A stretch of 64,000 nucleotides of DNA from Streptomyces sp. NBC_01235 (GCF_035989285.1 NZ_CP108513.1:3286001-3350000), one strand, 5' to 3'; positions 21,123-33,025 are shown, counted from the first letter of the stretch. A program made the numbers and translations. Notes: generated by a model not told the origin, from the letters alone.

Positions 21123-22226
21123 TCAGCTCTTCTTACCGGCCGACTCGGCTTCGTCCTTGACCTCGGTCTTCACCTCAGAAGCCTCCGCCTCGGCCGCGCC
21201 CTTCGCTCCGGCGCCGCCGTCGTCCTTGACCTCGGACTCATCCTTGACCTTGACCTTGGCCTCGGACTCATCCTTGGCCTTGGCCTCGTCCTTGGCCTTG
21301 GCCTCGTCCTTGGCTTTGACCTCGGACTCATCCTTGGTCGCGTCCTCCGACTTGCCCTCGTCCCCGGAGACCTCCTCGGCCTCACCGCCGGAGGCACCTT
21401 CACCGCCGGAGGCACCCGGCTCCACGACCGCCTCGCGCCCCGGCCGCTTCTTCGCCGAGACCACGAGGTACGTCACCGCGAGCAGGAACACGACCAGCGC
21501 GGTCCAGTCGTTCAGCCTCAGGCCCAGGATGTGGTGGGCGTCGTCGACGCGCATGTACTCGATCCACGCGCGGCCCACGCAGTACGCGGCGACGTACAGC
21601 GCGAAGGCCCGCCCGTGCCCCAGCTTGAAGCGCCGGTCGGCCCAGAGGACGAGGAGGGCGACGCCGACGCACCACAGCGACTCGTAGAGGAACGTCGGGT
21701 GGTAGTAGCCGGGCACCCGGCCGTCCGCCGAGGACGTGATGTGCAGGGCCCAGGGGAGGTCGGTCTCCTTGCCGTACAGCTCCTGGTTGAACCAGTTGCC
21801 CCAGCGGCCGATCGCCTGGGCGAGGGCGATGCCGGGCGCGATGGCGTCGGCGTACGCGGGCAGGGCGATGCCCCGGCGACGACAGCCGATCCACGCGCCC
21901 ACCGCGCCGAGCGCGATCGCGCCCCAGATGCCGAGGCCGCCCTCCCAGACCTTGAAGGCGTCCACCCAGTCGCGGCCCTCGCTGAAGTACAGCTCGTAGT
22001 CCGTGATCACGTGGTAGAGCCGGCCGCCGACCAGCCCGAAGGGCACCGCCCAGACGGCGATGTCGGCCACCGTTCCGGCCTGCCCGCCCCGGGCGACCCA
22101 GCGCCTGTTGCCGAGCCAGACCGCGACGAAGACGCCGATGATGATGCAGAACGCGTAGCCGCGCAGCGGAATGGGGCCGAGGTACAGCACCCCGTGCGAC
22201 GGGCTGGGAATGTAGGCAAGTTCCAT
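21123..22226 (-). CDS. lgt: Prolipoprotein diacylglyceryl transferase
   Basis: A 367-residue integral membrane enzyme that transfers diacylglycerol from phosphatidylglycerol to the lipobox cysteine of prelipoproteins, the first maturation step. The signature GRWGNWFNQELYG (residues ~140-152) is intact, as are the conserved G-rich helix VGGRLYHVITDY and GRAWIEYMRVDD. About seven membrane spans occupy residues 15-260. Beyond them is an unusual ~105-residue charged tail rich in Lys, Asp, Glu and Ala with repeated AKAKDE/KDEAKAK units; such tails occur in actinobacterial Lgt but vary in length. ATG 22226 gives the normal N-terminus. Confidence 0.95.
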   Translation of the reverse strand: MELAYIPSPSHGVLYLGPIPLRGYAFCIIIGVFVAVWLGNRRWVARGGQAGTVADIAVWAVPFGLVGGRLYHVITDYELYFSEGRDWVDAFKVWEGGLGIWGAIALGAVGAWIGCRRRGIALPAYADAIAPGIALAQAIGRWGNWFNQELYGKETDLPWALHITSSADGRVPGYYHPTFLYESLWCVGVALLVLWADRRFKLGHGRAFALYVAAYCVGRAWIEYMRVDDAHHILGLRLNDWTALVVFLLAVTYLVVSAKKRPGREAVVEPGASGGEGASGGEAEEVSGDEGKSEDATKDESEVKAKDEAKAKDEAKAKDESEAKVKVKDESEVKDDGGAGAKGAAEAEASEVKTEVKDEAESAGKKS

Positions 22227-22320
22227 GGCAAGGTCGACGCTACCGTGCCGGACCGGGCCGACGGCAGGCAGCCCGGCTACGGCTCCATAACGGGCGGGTG
22301 TGAATGGGCCTTACCCCTCG

Positions 22321-23100
22321 TCACCCTTTGTCGGCCTCCTCCACCATCTGCTTCAGCTTCGCCGGCGTCATCGACTGGTCCGCGTAGATGTTCTTGCCGT
22401 TGAACAGCACGGTCGGGGTACCGCCGAAGTGGCCGTTCTGGAAGGCCTGGTTGGACTTCACGACCCAGCTGTTGTGCGTGCCGTCCTCGACACAGGTGCG
22501 AAACGCGGGCGTGTCCAGGCCGTCGACCTTGGCCGCGAGCTCGAGGAGCTTGCTGCTCTTGGCGTAGGTGTCCTTCGTTTCCTCCGGCTGGTTCTCGTAG
22601 AGAACGTCGTGGTAGGCCTGGAACTTTCCGGCGTCCTGGGCGCAGGCCGCCGCGTTCGCCGCGTCTCGGGAGCCGCTGCCGCCCATGTTGCCGTCGATGA
22701 GGGTGGCCAGGTGGTACTCGACCTTGAGCTTTCCGGCGTCCGTCAGCTCGTGGATCGTGGTGCGGTACGCCGACTCGAAGGCCTTGCAGGCCGGGCAGCG
22801 GAAGTCCTCCCACACCGTCAGCGTGGACTTCGCGCTCTCCTGGCCGACGGGGACCGTCAGGGCGTCCTTGCCGTTGGCCCCGGAGGGCGCCACGACCGGG
22901 CCCGCCTTGTCACTGCTGCCGTCGTCCTTGCCGGAGTTCGCGGCGACGACGCCGATCACCGCCGCCAGGCCCAGGACGCAGATGACGCTCGACGCGACGA
23001 TCAGCGTCCGTCGCCGCCGTTCCGCCGCCTTCTGCTTCTCTCGCTCGACCGCCAGCCGCTCCCTGGCGGTGCGCTTTCCCGCACGATTCTTCTCGCTCAC
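22321..23100 (-). CDS. Membrane-anchored DsbA-like thioredoxin-fold protein
   Basis: A 259-residue protein with a strongly basic cytoplasmic N-terminus (residues 1-31), one membrane span (~32-53), a short linker and a DsbA/thioredoxin_4 domain outside. The active site is CPAC (C102, C105) in WEDFRCPAC, and the cis-proline loop is GTPTVLFNG. It should catalyse disulfide exchange in exported proteins. GTG (23098-23100) is preceded by the GGGGG run of the ribosome site. It sits between trpA and lgt on the same strand but a hairpin after trpA (23117-23139) suggests its own transcript. A close architectural relative lies at 53674-54483. Confidence 0.9.
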   Translation of the reverse strand: MSEKNRAGKRTARERLAVEREKQKAAERRRRTLIVASSVICVLGLAAVIGVVAANSGKDDGSSDKAGPVVAPSGANGKDALTVPVGQESAKSTLTVWEDFRCPACKAFESAYRTTIHELTDAGKLKVEYHLATLIDGNMGGSGSRDAANAAACAQDAGKFQAYHDVLYENQPEETKDTYAKSSKLLELAAKVDGLDTPAFRTCVEDGTHNSWVVKSNQAFQNGHFGGTPTVLFNGKNIYADQSMTPAKLKQMVEEADKG

Positions 23101-23116
23101 ACCCCCAGAACGAACC

Positions 23117-23139
23117 GGGGAGGCGCATTGCGCCTCCCC
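23117..23139 (-). terminator. Terminator after trpA
   Basis: GGGGAGGCGC (23117-23126) pairs perfectly with GCGCCTCCCC (23130-23139) around a 3-nt loop. It is ~50 nt downstream of the trpA stop on the minus strand and just before the GTG of the DsbA-like gene. Confidence 0.8.
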
Positions 23140-23188
23140 GACCCCAGGTCCACCCGTTCGAGTGACCTGTATGAAATGTCCCGATCCG

Positions 23189-24007
23189 TTACGCCTGTCC
23201 GCGCACGCCCTTGGCCAGCTCGCCCGCGAGCGCGCGCACGGCCTCGACGCCGGCCGCGTCGTCCGGCGCTTCCAGCATCCGCTTGACGAAGGCCGAGCCG
23301 ACGATCACGCCGTCGGCGAAGCCGGCCACCTCGGCGGCCTGCCTGGCGTCGGAGACGCCGAGGCCGACGCAGACGGGCAGGCCGGTGCCGGTGGCCCGGG
23401 TCCGCTCGACCAGGTCATGGGCCTGCGCGCCCACCGACTCACGGGTGCCGGTGACACCCATCAGCGAGGCCGCGTAGACGAAGCCGCTGCCCGCCTCGGT
23501 GATCTGCGCGAGCCGCGCGTCCTTGCTGCTCGGCGCCACGACGAAGACCGTCGCGAGGCCGTGCTTCTCGGCGTGCTCCCTCCACAGTGCCGACTCCTGC
23601 ACCGGCAGGTCGGGCAGGATGCAGCCCGCGCCGCCCGCCTCGGCCAGCTCGGCGGTGAACCGCTCGACGCCGTAGCGGTCGATGGGGTTCCAGTAGGTCA
23701 TGACGAGGATCGGCTTCCCGGTGGCCTCGAACGCCTCGCGGACCGTGCGCATGACGTCCGCGATGCGCACCCCGCCGCGCAGGGCGATGTCGTCGGCGGT
23801 CTGGATGACCGGGCCGTCGAGGACGGGGTCGCTGTGCGGCAGACCCACCTCGACGACGTCGGCGCCGCCGTCGATGACGGCCTTGATCGCCTCGATGCCG
23901 CCGTCCACGGTCGGGAACCCGGCCGGAAGGTAGGCGATGAGGGCGGAACGGCCCTCGGCCCTGGCCGCCGCGAGGGTGTCCGACAGCAGCTGAATGTTCC
24001 CGCTCAC
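23189..24007 (-). CDS. trpA: Tryptophan synthase alpha subunit
   Basis: A 272-residue TIM barrel that cleaves indole-3-glycerol phosphate to indole and glyceraldehyde 3-phosphate. The catalytic pair is E53 and D64 in [15 protein letters not shown], equivalent to E49 and D60 of the E. coli enzyme. Phosphate-binding GLGVSDARQ and [10 protein letters not shown] follow near the C-terminus. It starts at the GTG (24005-24007) that overlaps the trpB TGA by four bases (GTGA), so it is made in step with the beta subunit. Confidence 0.97.
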   Translation of the reverse strand: MSGNIQLLSDTLAAARAEGRSALIAYLPAGFPTVDGGIEAIKAVIDGGADVVEVGLPHSDPVLDGPVIQTADDIALRGGVRIADVMRTVREAFEATGKPILVMTYWNPIDRYGVERFTAELAEAGGAGCILPDLPVQESALWREHAEKHGLATVFVVAPSSKDARLAQITEAGSGFVYAASLMGVTGTRESVGAQAHDLVERTRATGTGLPVCVGLGVSDARQAAEVAGFADGVIVGSAFVKRMLEAPDDAAGVEAVRALAGELAKGVRGQA

Positions 24008-25293
24008 TTGGCGTCCCCCTCGATCTCGGCGGTGCCGGCGGCGCCCGCCGCAACCTCGGCGTCCACGCCGTTGTCGTACAGCCCGAAGTAGCGGGCGGCG
24101 GTGTCCATGTCCTTGTCGCCGCGGCCGGACAGGTTGACGATGATCAGCCCGTCCTTGCCGAGCTCCTTGCCGACCTCCAGGGCACCGGCCAGCGCGTGCG
24201 CGCTCTCGATGGCCGGGATGATGCCCTCGGTGCGCGACAGCAGACGCAGCGCCTGCATGGCCGCGTCGTCGGTGACCGCGCGGTACTCGCCGCGGCCGGT
24301 GTCCTTGAGGTACGAGTGCTCGGGGCCGATGCCCGGATAGTCCAGGCCCGCCGAGATGGAGTACGGCTCGGTGATCTGGCCCTCGTCGTCCTGCAGGACG
24401 TAGGAGCGGGAACCGTGCAGGATGCCCGGCTCGCCCGCGGTCAGCGTCGCCGCGTGCTCGCCGGTCTCGATGCCGTGGCCTGCCGGCTCGCAGCCGATCA
24501 GCCGGACGGAGGCGTCCGGGATGAAGGCGTGGAAGAGGCCGATGGCGTTGGAGCCACCACCTACGCAGGCGACGGCGGCGTCGGGCAGCCGTCCGGCGCG
24601 CTCCAGGATCTGGCGGCGGGCCTCGACGCCGATGACGCGGTGGAAGTCGCGGACCATCGCCGGGAAGGGGTGCGGTCCCGCGACCGTGCCGAACAGGTAG
24701 TGGGTGTGGTCGACGTTGGCGACCCAGTCGCGGAACGCCTCGTTGATGGCGTCCTTCAGGGTGCGGCTGCCGGACTTCACGGCCACGACCTCGGCGCCCA
24801 GCATGCGCATCCGGGCCACGTTGAGGGCCTGGCGCTGGGTGTCGATCTCGCCCATGTAGATCGTGCACTCGAGCCCGAACAGGGCGCAGGCGGTGGCCGT
24901 GGCCACGCCGTGCTGTCCGGCGCCGGTCTCGGCGATCACGCGCGTCTTGCCCATGCGCTTGGTGAGCAGCGCCTGGCCGAGCACGTTGTTGATCTTGTGG
25001 GAGCCGGTGTGGTTGAGATCCTCGCGCTTGAGGAACACCCGGGCGCCACCGGCGTGTTCGGCGAACCGCGGCACCTCGGTGAGGGAGCTGGGCCGTCCCG
25101 TGTAGTGGACGAGCAGGTCGTCGAGCTCGCGGGCGAACTCGGGGTCGTGCTTGGCCTTGTCGTACTCGACGGCCACCTCGTCGACGGCGGCGACGAGGGC
25201 CTCCGGGATGAACTTGCCGCCGAACGCGCCGAAGTAGCCCTCGGTGGTGGGGACTTGGCCCTCGGGGTCGGGGATGAAGAACTCGCTGGGCAT
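24004..25293 (-). CDS. trpB: Tryptophan synthase beta subunit
   Basis: A 429-residue fold-type II PLP enzyme that joins indole (tunnelled from TrpA) with serine to give tryptophan. The Schiff-base lysine is K100 in [10 protein letters not shown]; the PLP-phosphate loop is GGGSNAIG; and GAGQHGVA and [10 protein letters not shown] are further family blocks. The last ~25 residues ([16 protein letters not shown]) are a poorly conserved actinobacterial tail. A GAGG ribosome site lies upstream of the ATG. Order is trpC-trpM-trpB-trpA. Confidence 0.97.
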   Translation of the reverse strand: MPSEFFIPDPEGQVPTTEGYFGAFGGKFIPEALVAAVDEVAVEYDKAKHDPEFARELDDLLVHYTGRPSSLTEVPRFAEHAGGARVFLKREDLNHTGSHKINNVLGQALLTKRMGKTRVIAETGAGQHGVATATACALFGLECTIYMGEIDTQRQALNVARMRMLGAEVVAVKSGSRTLKDAINEAFRDWVANVDHTHYLFGTVAGPHPFPAMVRDFHRVIGVEARRQILERAGRLPDAAVACVGGGSNAIGLFHAFIPDASVRLIGCEPAGHGIETGEHAATLTAGEPGILHGSRSYVLQDDEGQITEPYSISAGLDYPGIGPEHSYLKDTGRGEYRAVTDDAAMQALRLLSRTEGIIPAIESAHALAGALEVGKELGKDGLIIVNLSGRGDKDMDTAARYFGLYDNGVDAEVAAGAAGTAEIEGDAK

Positions 25294-25358
25294 GCGGAAA
25301 CCTCACGGTGAGTTGTGTGAAAACCAATCGCCGTGGGGGCGGAGCTCGTCGGACGGCC

Positions 25359-25595
25359 TCAGGCCGTGTGTGCCTGGTCGCGCCCGCGCGGCGGCAGCCG
25401 CGGATCGGACAGAGCCCCGCGCCCCGTACAGGTCGGCCATCGCATGCCGTTGACCTGCCCGGGTTCGTCCCCGATGACGTACCGCACCCGTCGACCGTGT
25501 ACGCGCCGTGCGGGCGCGCGGCAGCCACGGGGGCGGCAGCCGCGCGCGAGGCGGGCGTACCGGTCCGTGGCGGTCGCGGGGGTCGTCGGAGTCAT
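25359..25595 (-). CDS. trpM: TrpM-like small tryptophan-biosynthesis modulator
   Basis: A 78-residue basic, cysteine-containing protein between trpC and trpB. Its core (GCRPRGCRAPARRVHGRRVRY followed by VIGDEPGQVNGMRWPTC) is the conserved part of the Streptomyces trpM product, reported in S. coelicolor as a positive modulator of tryptophan synthesis. The last ~20 residues look poorly conserved and Pro/Arg-rich. The stop leaves 65 nt before trpB; trpC ends 21 nt upstream. There is no obvious domain, and the ribosome site is weak, so low expression is likely. Identification rests on position and the remembered core. Confidence 0.72.
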   Translation of the reverse strand: MTPTTPATATDRYARLARGCRPRGCRAPARRVHGRRVRYVIGDEPGQVNGMRWPTCTGRGALSDPRLPPRGRDQAHTA

Positions 25596-25616
25596 CGGGG
25601 CAAGCCTAGCGGGAGA

Positions 25617-26426
25617 TCAGCCGCGGCCGTGGCGCAGTGCGGGGTGTTCGCCCGCCGCCACCAGGTCGGCGACCGCCGTCTTGGGGTCGCGGCCCGTCAC
25701 CAGGGACTCGCCGACCAGCACCGCGTCGGCGCCGGCGTTGGCGTACGCGATGAGGTCGTGCGGGCCCCGGACGCCGGACTCGGCGATCTTGACGATGTGG
25801 GCGGGGATCTCGGGGGCGACGCGCTCGAAGGTGCCGCGGTCGACCTCGAGGGTCTTCAGGTTGCGCGCGTTGACACCGATGACCTTGGCGCCCGCGTCGA
25901 CAGCGCGCTCCACCTCGTCCTCGTCGTGGACCTCGACGAGCGGGGTGAGGCCGATGGAGACGGCGCGCTCGATCAGCGACTCCAGGGCCGACTGCTCGAG
26001 GGCTGCCACGATGAGCAGCGCGAGGTCGGCACCGTATGCGCGGGCCTCCCACAGCTGGTACGAGGTGACGATGAAGTCCTTGCGCAGCACGGGGATGTCC
26101 ACGCGCGCGCGCACCGCTTCGAGGTCGGCCAGCGAGCCGCCGAAGCGGCGCTGTTCGGTGAGGACGGAGATGACGGCCGCGCCGCCCGCCTCGTAGTCGG
26201 CGGCCAGGCCGGCGGGGTCGGCGATGGCGGCCAGCGCGCCCTTGGACGGGCTGGAGCGCTTGACCTCGCAGATGACCTTGACGCCGTCGCCGCGGAGGGC
26301 GGCCACACCGTCCTTGGCGGCAGGGGCCTTCGCCGCGCGCTCCTTGAGCTCGTCGAGGCTGACGCGCGCCTGCCGCTCCGCGAGGTCGGCACGGACTCCG
26401 TCGATGATCTCGTCGAGCACACTCAC
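25617..26426 (-). CDS. trpC: Indole-3-glycerol phosphate synthase
   Basis: A 269-residue TIM-barrel enzyme converting CdRP to indole-3-glycerol phosphate. Diagnostic blocks are [13 protein letters not shown] with the catalytic lysine, [21 protein letters not shown] with the second catalytic lysine, [13 protein letters not shown], and [14 protein letters not shown] 26424-26426 is preceded at 12 nt by a GGAAGGGGG ribosome site. There are 121 nt between this start and the stop of the preceding DUF2752 gene, room for a promoter; I see no Trp-rich leader peptide there. Confidence 0.96.
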   Translation of the reverse strand: MSVLDEIIDGVRADLAERQARVSLDELKERAAKAPAAKDGVAALRGDGVKVICEVKRSSPSKGALAAIADPAGLAADYEAGGAAVISVLTEQRRFGGSLADLEAVRARVDIPVLRKDFIVTSYQLWEARAYGADLALLIVAALEQSALESLIERAVSIGLTPLVEVHDEDEVERAVDAGAKVIGVNARNLKTLEVDRGTFERVAPEIPAHIVKIAESGVRGPHDLIAYANAGADAVLVGESLVTGRDPKTAVADLVAAGEHPALRHGRG

Positions 26427-26547
26427 GCGAGCGGCCCCCTTCCGGCAACCGGTGGAACACGATGGTCACTGTGATGGTATCCGGAGGAAGGCGAAGGCCT
26501 CACATCCGGTTGACGGCGGTCCCACTACCTGGACATTCGCCGGTTGA

Positions 26548-26982
26548 TCAAGGATGTAGCCAGCCGCCGAACGGCGTGTTCCGGACAACCGTGAAGACCA
26601 GCAGCGACGCGCCCAGTGCCCAGAGCTGCACCGAGGTGAGGTCGACGCGCACGCGGCGTCCGCGCGCCACGCGGACCACCCAGACGGTCCACACCACCGC
26701 GAAGCCCAGGTAGGCGGCGACGGCCATCGCGTTGTCCTGGAGGGCGGCCTGGAAGTCCCCGTGCACGAAGGCGTGGGCGCTGCGCAGGCCGCCGCATCCG
26801 GGGCAGTACAGGCCCGTGTAGCGCAGGAGCGGGCAGACCGGGTAGTGGCCGGGCTCGTTGGGGTCGACGGTCCCGACGTAGGCGAAGGCGCCGACGACGG
26901 CCGCGAGGATCCCGGCGGGCACGGCGAGTCGTCCCAGGGTGGTAGACGTCACCCTCTGGCTGTCGGTGTTCACGCCTCGCAT
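26548..26982 (-). CDS. DUF2752 membrane protein
   Basis: A ~144-residue membrane protein with about three spans. The DUF2752 signature is clear: CPLLRYTGLYCPGCGGLRSAHAFVHGDFQAAL, with the paired cysteines of CPGCGG and the R-S-A-H that follow. Function is unknown; the Cys/His pattern could bind metal or form a disulfide. The start could be the ATG at 26980-26982 or the GTG at 26971-26973, which has GAGG at the better spacing; the protein domain is the same in both cases. A strong hairpin at 27009-27047 separates it from the gene upstream, so it has its own promoter, perhaps shared with trpC. Confidence 0.8.
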   Translation of the reverse strand: MRGVNTDSQRVTSTTLGRLAVPAGILAAVVGAFAYVGTVDPNEPGHYPVCPLLRYTGLYCPGCGGLRSAHAFVHGDFQAALQDNAMAVAAYLGFAVVWTVWVVRVARGRRVRVDLTSVQLWALGASLLVFTVVRNTPFGGWLHP

Positions 26983-27008
26983 TGTGCCCCGACGGGGCGC
27001 CACGCGCG

Positions 27009-27047
27009 CGTGAGGGGCGGCCGGTTGCGCACCGGCCGCCCCTCACG
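27009..27047 (-). terminator. Terminator after HGxxPAAW gene
   Basis: A perfect 17-bp stem pairs 27009-27025 with 27031-27047 around a 5-nt loop (tgcgc). It is 15 nt beyond the stop of the HGxxPAAW gene and ~27 nt before the start of the DUF2752 gene, dividing the trp region into two transcription units. Confidence 0.85.
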
Positions 27048-27061
27048 ACGTCGTACGGGAC

Positions 27062-27313
27062 TCAGCCCTCGACGCTCGCCGGCTCGGGGGTCGCCGCGAC
27101 CCGGTGCACCGGGTGCGCTTCCTTCGGCTGGCCCAGGCCCGCGGCGCGCATGGCGACGCCGACGACACCGCCGAGGACCACGATCGCCATGCCGGCCCAG
27201 AAGCCGAGCGGCTCGGCCATCACCATGAACATGCCCGCGACGGTGAAACCGATGAAGGCGATGGTGACACCGGTCCAGGCGGCCGGGGTGTGTCCGTGGC
27301 TGCTGCCCGCCAT
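27062..27313 (-). CDS. HGxxPAAW family small membrane protein
   Basis: An 83-residue protein with two membrane helices and the name-giving motif HGHTPAAW at residues 6-13, right before the first helix. The C-terminal ~25 residues are charged and cytoplasmic or external. GAGGAG 6 nt upstream fixes the ATG at 27311-27313. The family is restricted to actinobacteria and usually accompanies trp genes; its function is unknown. It follows the TIGR02234 gene after 144 nt. Confidence 0.85.
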   Translation of the reverse strand: MAGSSHGHTPAAWTGVTIAFIGFTVAGMFMVMAEPLGFWAGMAIVVLGGVVGVAMRAAGLGQPKEAHPVHRVAATPEPASVEG

Positions 27314-27457
27314 GACTTGCTCCTCATTGCTGTCTCTGTGTCCGTCCGAGCCGGACGCTCGTCGTCCATTGTCCCGTACGCACACGCGTACCGGACGCGG
27401 GGGTGGGATCCGGTCGCGTCTGATTCACCACATCGGGAACCGGAGACGGCGACCTGG

Positions 27458-28108
27458 TCAGGCCGGGTCCATGCCCGTCGGGTCCTCGCCGCGGTCCAGG
27501 GCCTTCCACATGTCCTCGGGCCGGTCGGGGTCGACGGGCCCGGGTGCGCGCCGGGGGCGCGGGGTGCCGTCGCGTTCGTAGCGGCCGGACATGGCGGGCC
27601 ACAGGCGGCCGTAGCGCAGCGCCAGCAGGCCGGCCAGGAGGATCAGGGCGCCGCCCACGGCCGCCGCGTAGGGCCAGGCGGTATGGCTGAAGGAGGCGAC
27701 GGTGGCCGAGGTGTCGCCGGAGACCTTCGCGGCCTGCTCGTCGAGCGCGGAGCCGTCGGACGCGCCGAGCAGGGCGGCGGTCGTGATCCCGGCGCCGGAG
27801 AGCGCGAGGAGGGCGGAGACCGCGAAGCGGCCGGCCCTGCGGACGGCGAAGACGGCGACGAGCGCGGCGAGGCCCACTATGGCGAGCGCCGCGGGCACGC
27901 CCGTGACGTCACTGCCCTTGGCGGTCAGGGGGAAGGCGCCGCCGGCCACCGTCGCCGTGCCCTCCGACCAGCGCTGTCGGGTGGCCAGCAGGGCCACGGC
28001 CGCGCCCAGCGCACCGCACAGCAGGGCGACGGCGAGGCTCCGGCGGCCGGACCGGGCGGCGGCGTCGGATGCGGATCGGGAGTGAGGAACAGCAGTCACG
28101 TACCCCAC
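27458..28108 (-). CDS. TIGR02234 Trp-operon-associated membrane protein
   Basis: A ~216-residue membrane protein with four likely helices (around residues 25-45, 70-90, 98-115 and 145-165) and the conserved external segment TRQRWSEGTATVAG. It belongs to the actinobacterial 'Trp biosynthesis associated membrane protein' family, always found after trpE, with no known function; a role in exporting or sensing tryptophan-pathway compounds is only a guess. GTG 28108 is used; GTG 28099 is a possible alternative nine bases inside. It starts 83 nt after the trpE stop. Confidence 0.82.
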   Translation of the reverse strand: MGYVTAVPHSRSASDAAARSGRRSLAVALLCGALGAAVALLATRQRWSEGTATVAGGAFPLTAKGSDVTGVPAALAIVGLAALVAVFAVRRAGRFAVSALLALSGAGITTAALLGASDGSALDEQAAKVSGDTSATVASFSHTAWPYAAAVGGALILLAGLLALRYGRLWPAMSGRYERDGTPRPRRAPGPVDPDRPEDMWKALDRGEDPTGMDPA

Positions 28109-28191
28109 TATCGCCTGAACCCCGGGCGAACCGTCACCCGGGGCTCACGTGAGACGCGTCCTATTGTGCGGGAGGTCGTCCGGAAAGCGCC

Positions 28192-29670
<1,479 letters not shown>

Positions 29671-29681
29671 GGCGGCTGACC

Positions 29682-30074
29682 TTACTGATCCGAGGCCGGT
29701 ACGCCGGAATCGGCGTTCTCGATCAGGACATCGGCGTCGAAGCAGGTGCGCGCGCCGGTGTGGCAGGCGGCGCCGACCTGGTCGACCTTGACGAGCACGG
29801 TGTCGGCGTCGCAGTCCAGAGCGACCGACTTGACCCACTGGAAGTGGCCGGAAGTGTCGCCCTTGACCCAGTACTCCCGGCGGCTGCGCGACCAGTAGGT
29901 GCAGCGGCCGGTGGTGAGCGTGCGGTGCAGCGCCTCGTCGTCCATCCAGCCGAGCATGAGCACCTCACCGGTGTCGTACTGCTGGGCGATGGCGGGGACG
30001 AGCCCGTCGGCGCTGCGCTTGAGGCGCGCGGCGATCTCGGGGTCCAGGCTGCTGGGCGGAGGCGTGCTGGTCAT
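29682..30074 (-). CDS. hisI: Phosphoribosyl-AMP cyclohydrolase
   Basis: A 130-residue zinc enzyme for the third step of histidine synthesis, opening the adenine ring of PR-AMP. Family blocks are [40 protein letters not shown] and DCDADTVLV, with the zinc ligands in CDAD, GAACHTG and TCF. It is the cyclohydrolase domain alone; no HisE domain is fused. ATG 30074 is chosen, with an in-frame ATG nine bases upstream. Physically separate from the main his operon, it leads the trpE transcript. Confidence 0.95.
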   Translation of the reverse strand: MTSTPPPSSLDPEIAARLKRSADGLVPAIAQQYDTGEVLMLGWMDDEALHRTLTTGRCTYWSRSRREYWVKGDTSGHFQWVKSVALDCDADTVLVKVDQVGAACHTGARTCFDADVLIENADSGVPASDQ

Positions 30075-30150
30075 GGGTGCCATTCTGCCGCGTGCCACTG
30101 ACAGTGACCGGGTGGTGTCCACTGATTGGAAGGGGGCGGCGCGATGGGGG

Positions 30151-30176
30151 TCCCCCAGGCCCCCGGCTCTGGGGGA
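30151..30176. repeat. Intergenic inverted repeat, TCCCCCAG...CTGGGGGA
   Basis: TCCCCCAG (30151-30158) pairs with CTGGGGGA (30169-30176) around GCCCCCGGCT. It lies in the 160-nt divergent gap between hisI and the TIGR03085 gene, so termination is not its obvious role. The sequence is of the same family as the repeats at 5334, 43239 and 57556. Confidence 0.6.
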
Positions 30177-30243
30177 GCGTCGGTGAGGGGTGGTGGCCGG
30201 GCGACGGGTGGGCGGACTCACGCCACCGCCGTAGGCTGACTGC

Positions 30244-30879
30244 ATGTCGACTTTCGCCAAGCGTGAACGGCTTCTGCTCGCCGACCTCTTGGAGACCGCG
30301 GGTCCCGAGGCGCCGACCCTCTGCGAGGGCTGGCGGACCCGGGACCTCGCCGCGCACGTGGTGGTGCGCGAGCGCCGCCCGGACGCCGCCGGCGGCATCC
30401 TGATCAAGCAGCTCGCGTCCCGTCTGGACAAGGTGATGGAGGAGTTCGCGGCCAAGCCGTACGAGGAGCTCATCCAGCTGATCAGGACCGGCCCGCCGCG
30501 CTTCTCGCCCTTCCAGCTCAAGCAGATCGACGAGGCGTCGAACACGATCGAGTTCTACGTCCACACCGAGGACGTCCGCCGCGCCCAGCCGGACTGGGCG
30601 CCGCGTGAGCTCGACCCGGTCTTCCAGGACGCCCTGTGGTCCCGGCTGGAGCGCACCGCCCGCCTGATGGGCCGCGGCACCCCGACGGGCCTGGTTCTGC
30701 GCCGCGCGGACGGCCGTACGGCGGTCGCCAACCGGGGCACGCCGGTGGTGACGGCGACCGGGGAGCCGTCGGAGCTGCTGCTGTTCCTGTACGGCCGGCA
30801 GAGCGCCGCCAAGGTGGAGCTCGTGGGCGAGGAGGACGCGATCGCCAAGCTGCACAGCGGCAAGCAGCTCGGGATCTGA
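30244..30879 (+). CDS. TIGR03085 family (DinB/maleylpyruvate isomerase-fold) protein
   Basis: A 211-residue protein of an actinobacterial family with the DinB-like four-helix bundle. The N-terminal block [27 protein letters not shown] (residues ~24-50) is diagnostic, with a histidine in LAAHV and [16 protein letters not shown] in the middle giving two more conserved residues that could complete a metal site. The C-terminal half ([25 protein letters not shown]) forms an SCP2-like small sheet. Related proteins use mycothiol, but a reaction is not known. It is divergent from hisI and convergent with the MFS gene. Confidence 0.8.
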   Translation: MSTFAKRERLLLADLLETAGPEAPTLCEGWRTRDLAAHVVVRERRPDAAGGILIKQLASRLDKVMEEFAAKPYEELIQLIRTGPPRFSPFQLKQIDEASNTIEFYVHTEDVRRAQPDWAPRELDPVFQDALWSRLERTARLMGRGTPTGLVLRRADGRTAVANRGTPVVTATGEPSELLLFLYGRQSAAKVELVGEEDAIAKLHSGKQLGI

Positions 30880-30937
30880 CAGGCGGGCCCCGGGCTTCGA
30901 GACGCGTCTGCACATGGATCTCGGCGGTGGCACGCCG

Positions 30938-30971
30938 CTGGGCCCCTTGGGGCACGCCCGAAGGGGCCCAG
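30938..30971. terminator. Terminator between TIGR03085 gene and MFS gene
   Basis: CTGGGCCCCTT (30938-30948) pairs with AAGGGGCCCAG (30961-30971), an 11-bp perfect stem with a 12-nt loop, in the 250-nt gap between these convergent genes. The rest of the gap (30972-31129) shows no gene. Confidence 0.75.
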
Positions 30972-31129
30972 CAGAACCTTTCACGCAGGCGCCGCAGGAG
31001 CAGGGGCCGTCCGTGACGGCCGTCCTGGGCGACACGGTGGGCAACCTGGTGCGGCCGGCTCAGCCGTAGGAACGAGGCCGGGAAGGCCAGGAAGGCCACA
31101 GAGAGGCCGCAGAGGGAAGGCGGGCGAGG

Positions 31130-32410
<1,281 letters not shown>

Positions 32411-32422
32411 GGGCGGCCTCTC

Positions 32423-33013
32423 TCAGATCCGGAACGGGAACGCGTACGTGTGCACCGAGACGTTCTCGCGGCCTTCGGTGTCGCCTGCGGCGTCGGCGGC
32501 CCGGCCCTGCTCGTCGTACTTGCGCAGGAGCGCGAGCATCTCCTTGTTGAGCTCGGCCAGTTCGTCCGCCGTGAGGCGCACCGTGGCCTCGGCGGACTCG
32601 GCGGCCCGGTTCCACTCGGGGCCCCAGTGGGCCCGCTCGTCCAGCCAGCGCCGGTACATGTCCATGCGCTGTTCGGCGAAGAACCTGCTGGCCGCCGTGT
32701 GGGCGGCCGCCTTCTCCGGGGCGTCGCGGAAGTCCTCGTCGCGGATGCTCACTCCGTCGGAGGCGAGCTGCCACCAGCGTTCGCGGCCGTCCCCGCTCTG
32801 CGGCTGGGCCTCCTCGATCAGGCCGTGCTCGGCGAGCTTGCGCAGGTGGTAGCTGACCAGCGAGACGGCCTCGTCGACCTGCTCGGCGAGCTGGGAGGCG
32901 GTGGCGACCCGGGCGACCGTCAGCCCCCGGTACAGCTTCATCCGCAGGGGGTGGGCGAGCGCCTTGAGCGTGCCCAGGTCCGTGATCCGGCGGTCTCTCT
33001 CCTTGCCTGTCAT
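32423..33013 (-). CDS. ArsR-type winged-helix transcriptional regulator
   Basis: A 196-residue regulator with an HTH_20/ArsR-like winged helix in residues ~12-95: LKALAHPLRMKLYRGL, then ATASQLAEQVDEAVSLVSYHLRKL as the recognition region, then the wing (GRERWWQLA). The C-terminal half is helical with aromatic/acidic residues (RFFAEQRMDMYRRWLDERAHWGPEW) and probably senses a ligand. No metal-binding cysteine pair is present, so it is not a metal sensor. The ATG at 33013 follows a 52-bp palindrome that is likely its operator. It leads the MFS gene by 12 nt. Confidence 0.88.
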   Translation of the reverse strand: MTGKERDRRITDLGTLKALAHPLRMKLYRGLTVARVATASQLAEQVDEAVSLVSYHLRKLAEHGLIEEAQPQSGDGRERWWQLASDGVSIRDEDFRDAPEKAAAHTAASRFFAEQRMDMYRRWLDERAHWGPEWNRAAESAEATVRLTADELAELNKEMLALLRKYDEQGRAADAAGDTEGRENVSVHTYAFPFRI

Positions 33014-33025
33014 GCCACCACGGTA

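Noticed and set aside
29671..30074. A Trp leader-peptide attenuator before trpE
   Set aside because: The 11-nt hisI-trpE spacing leaves no room, and no Trp-rich short frame is seen there or before trpC.
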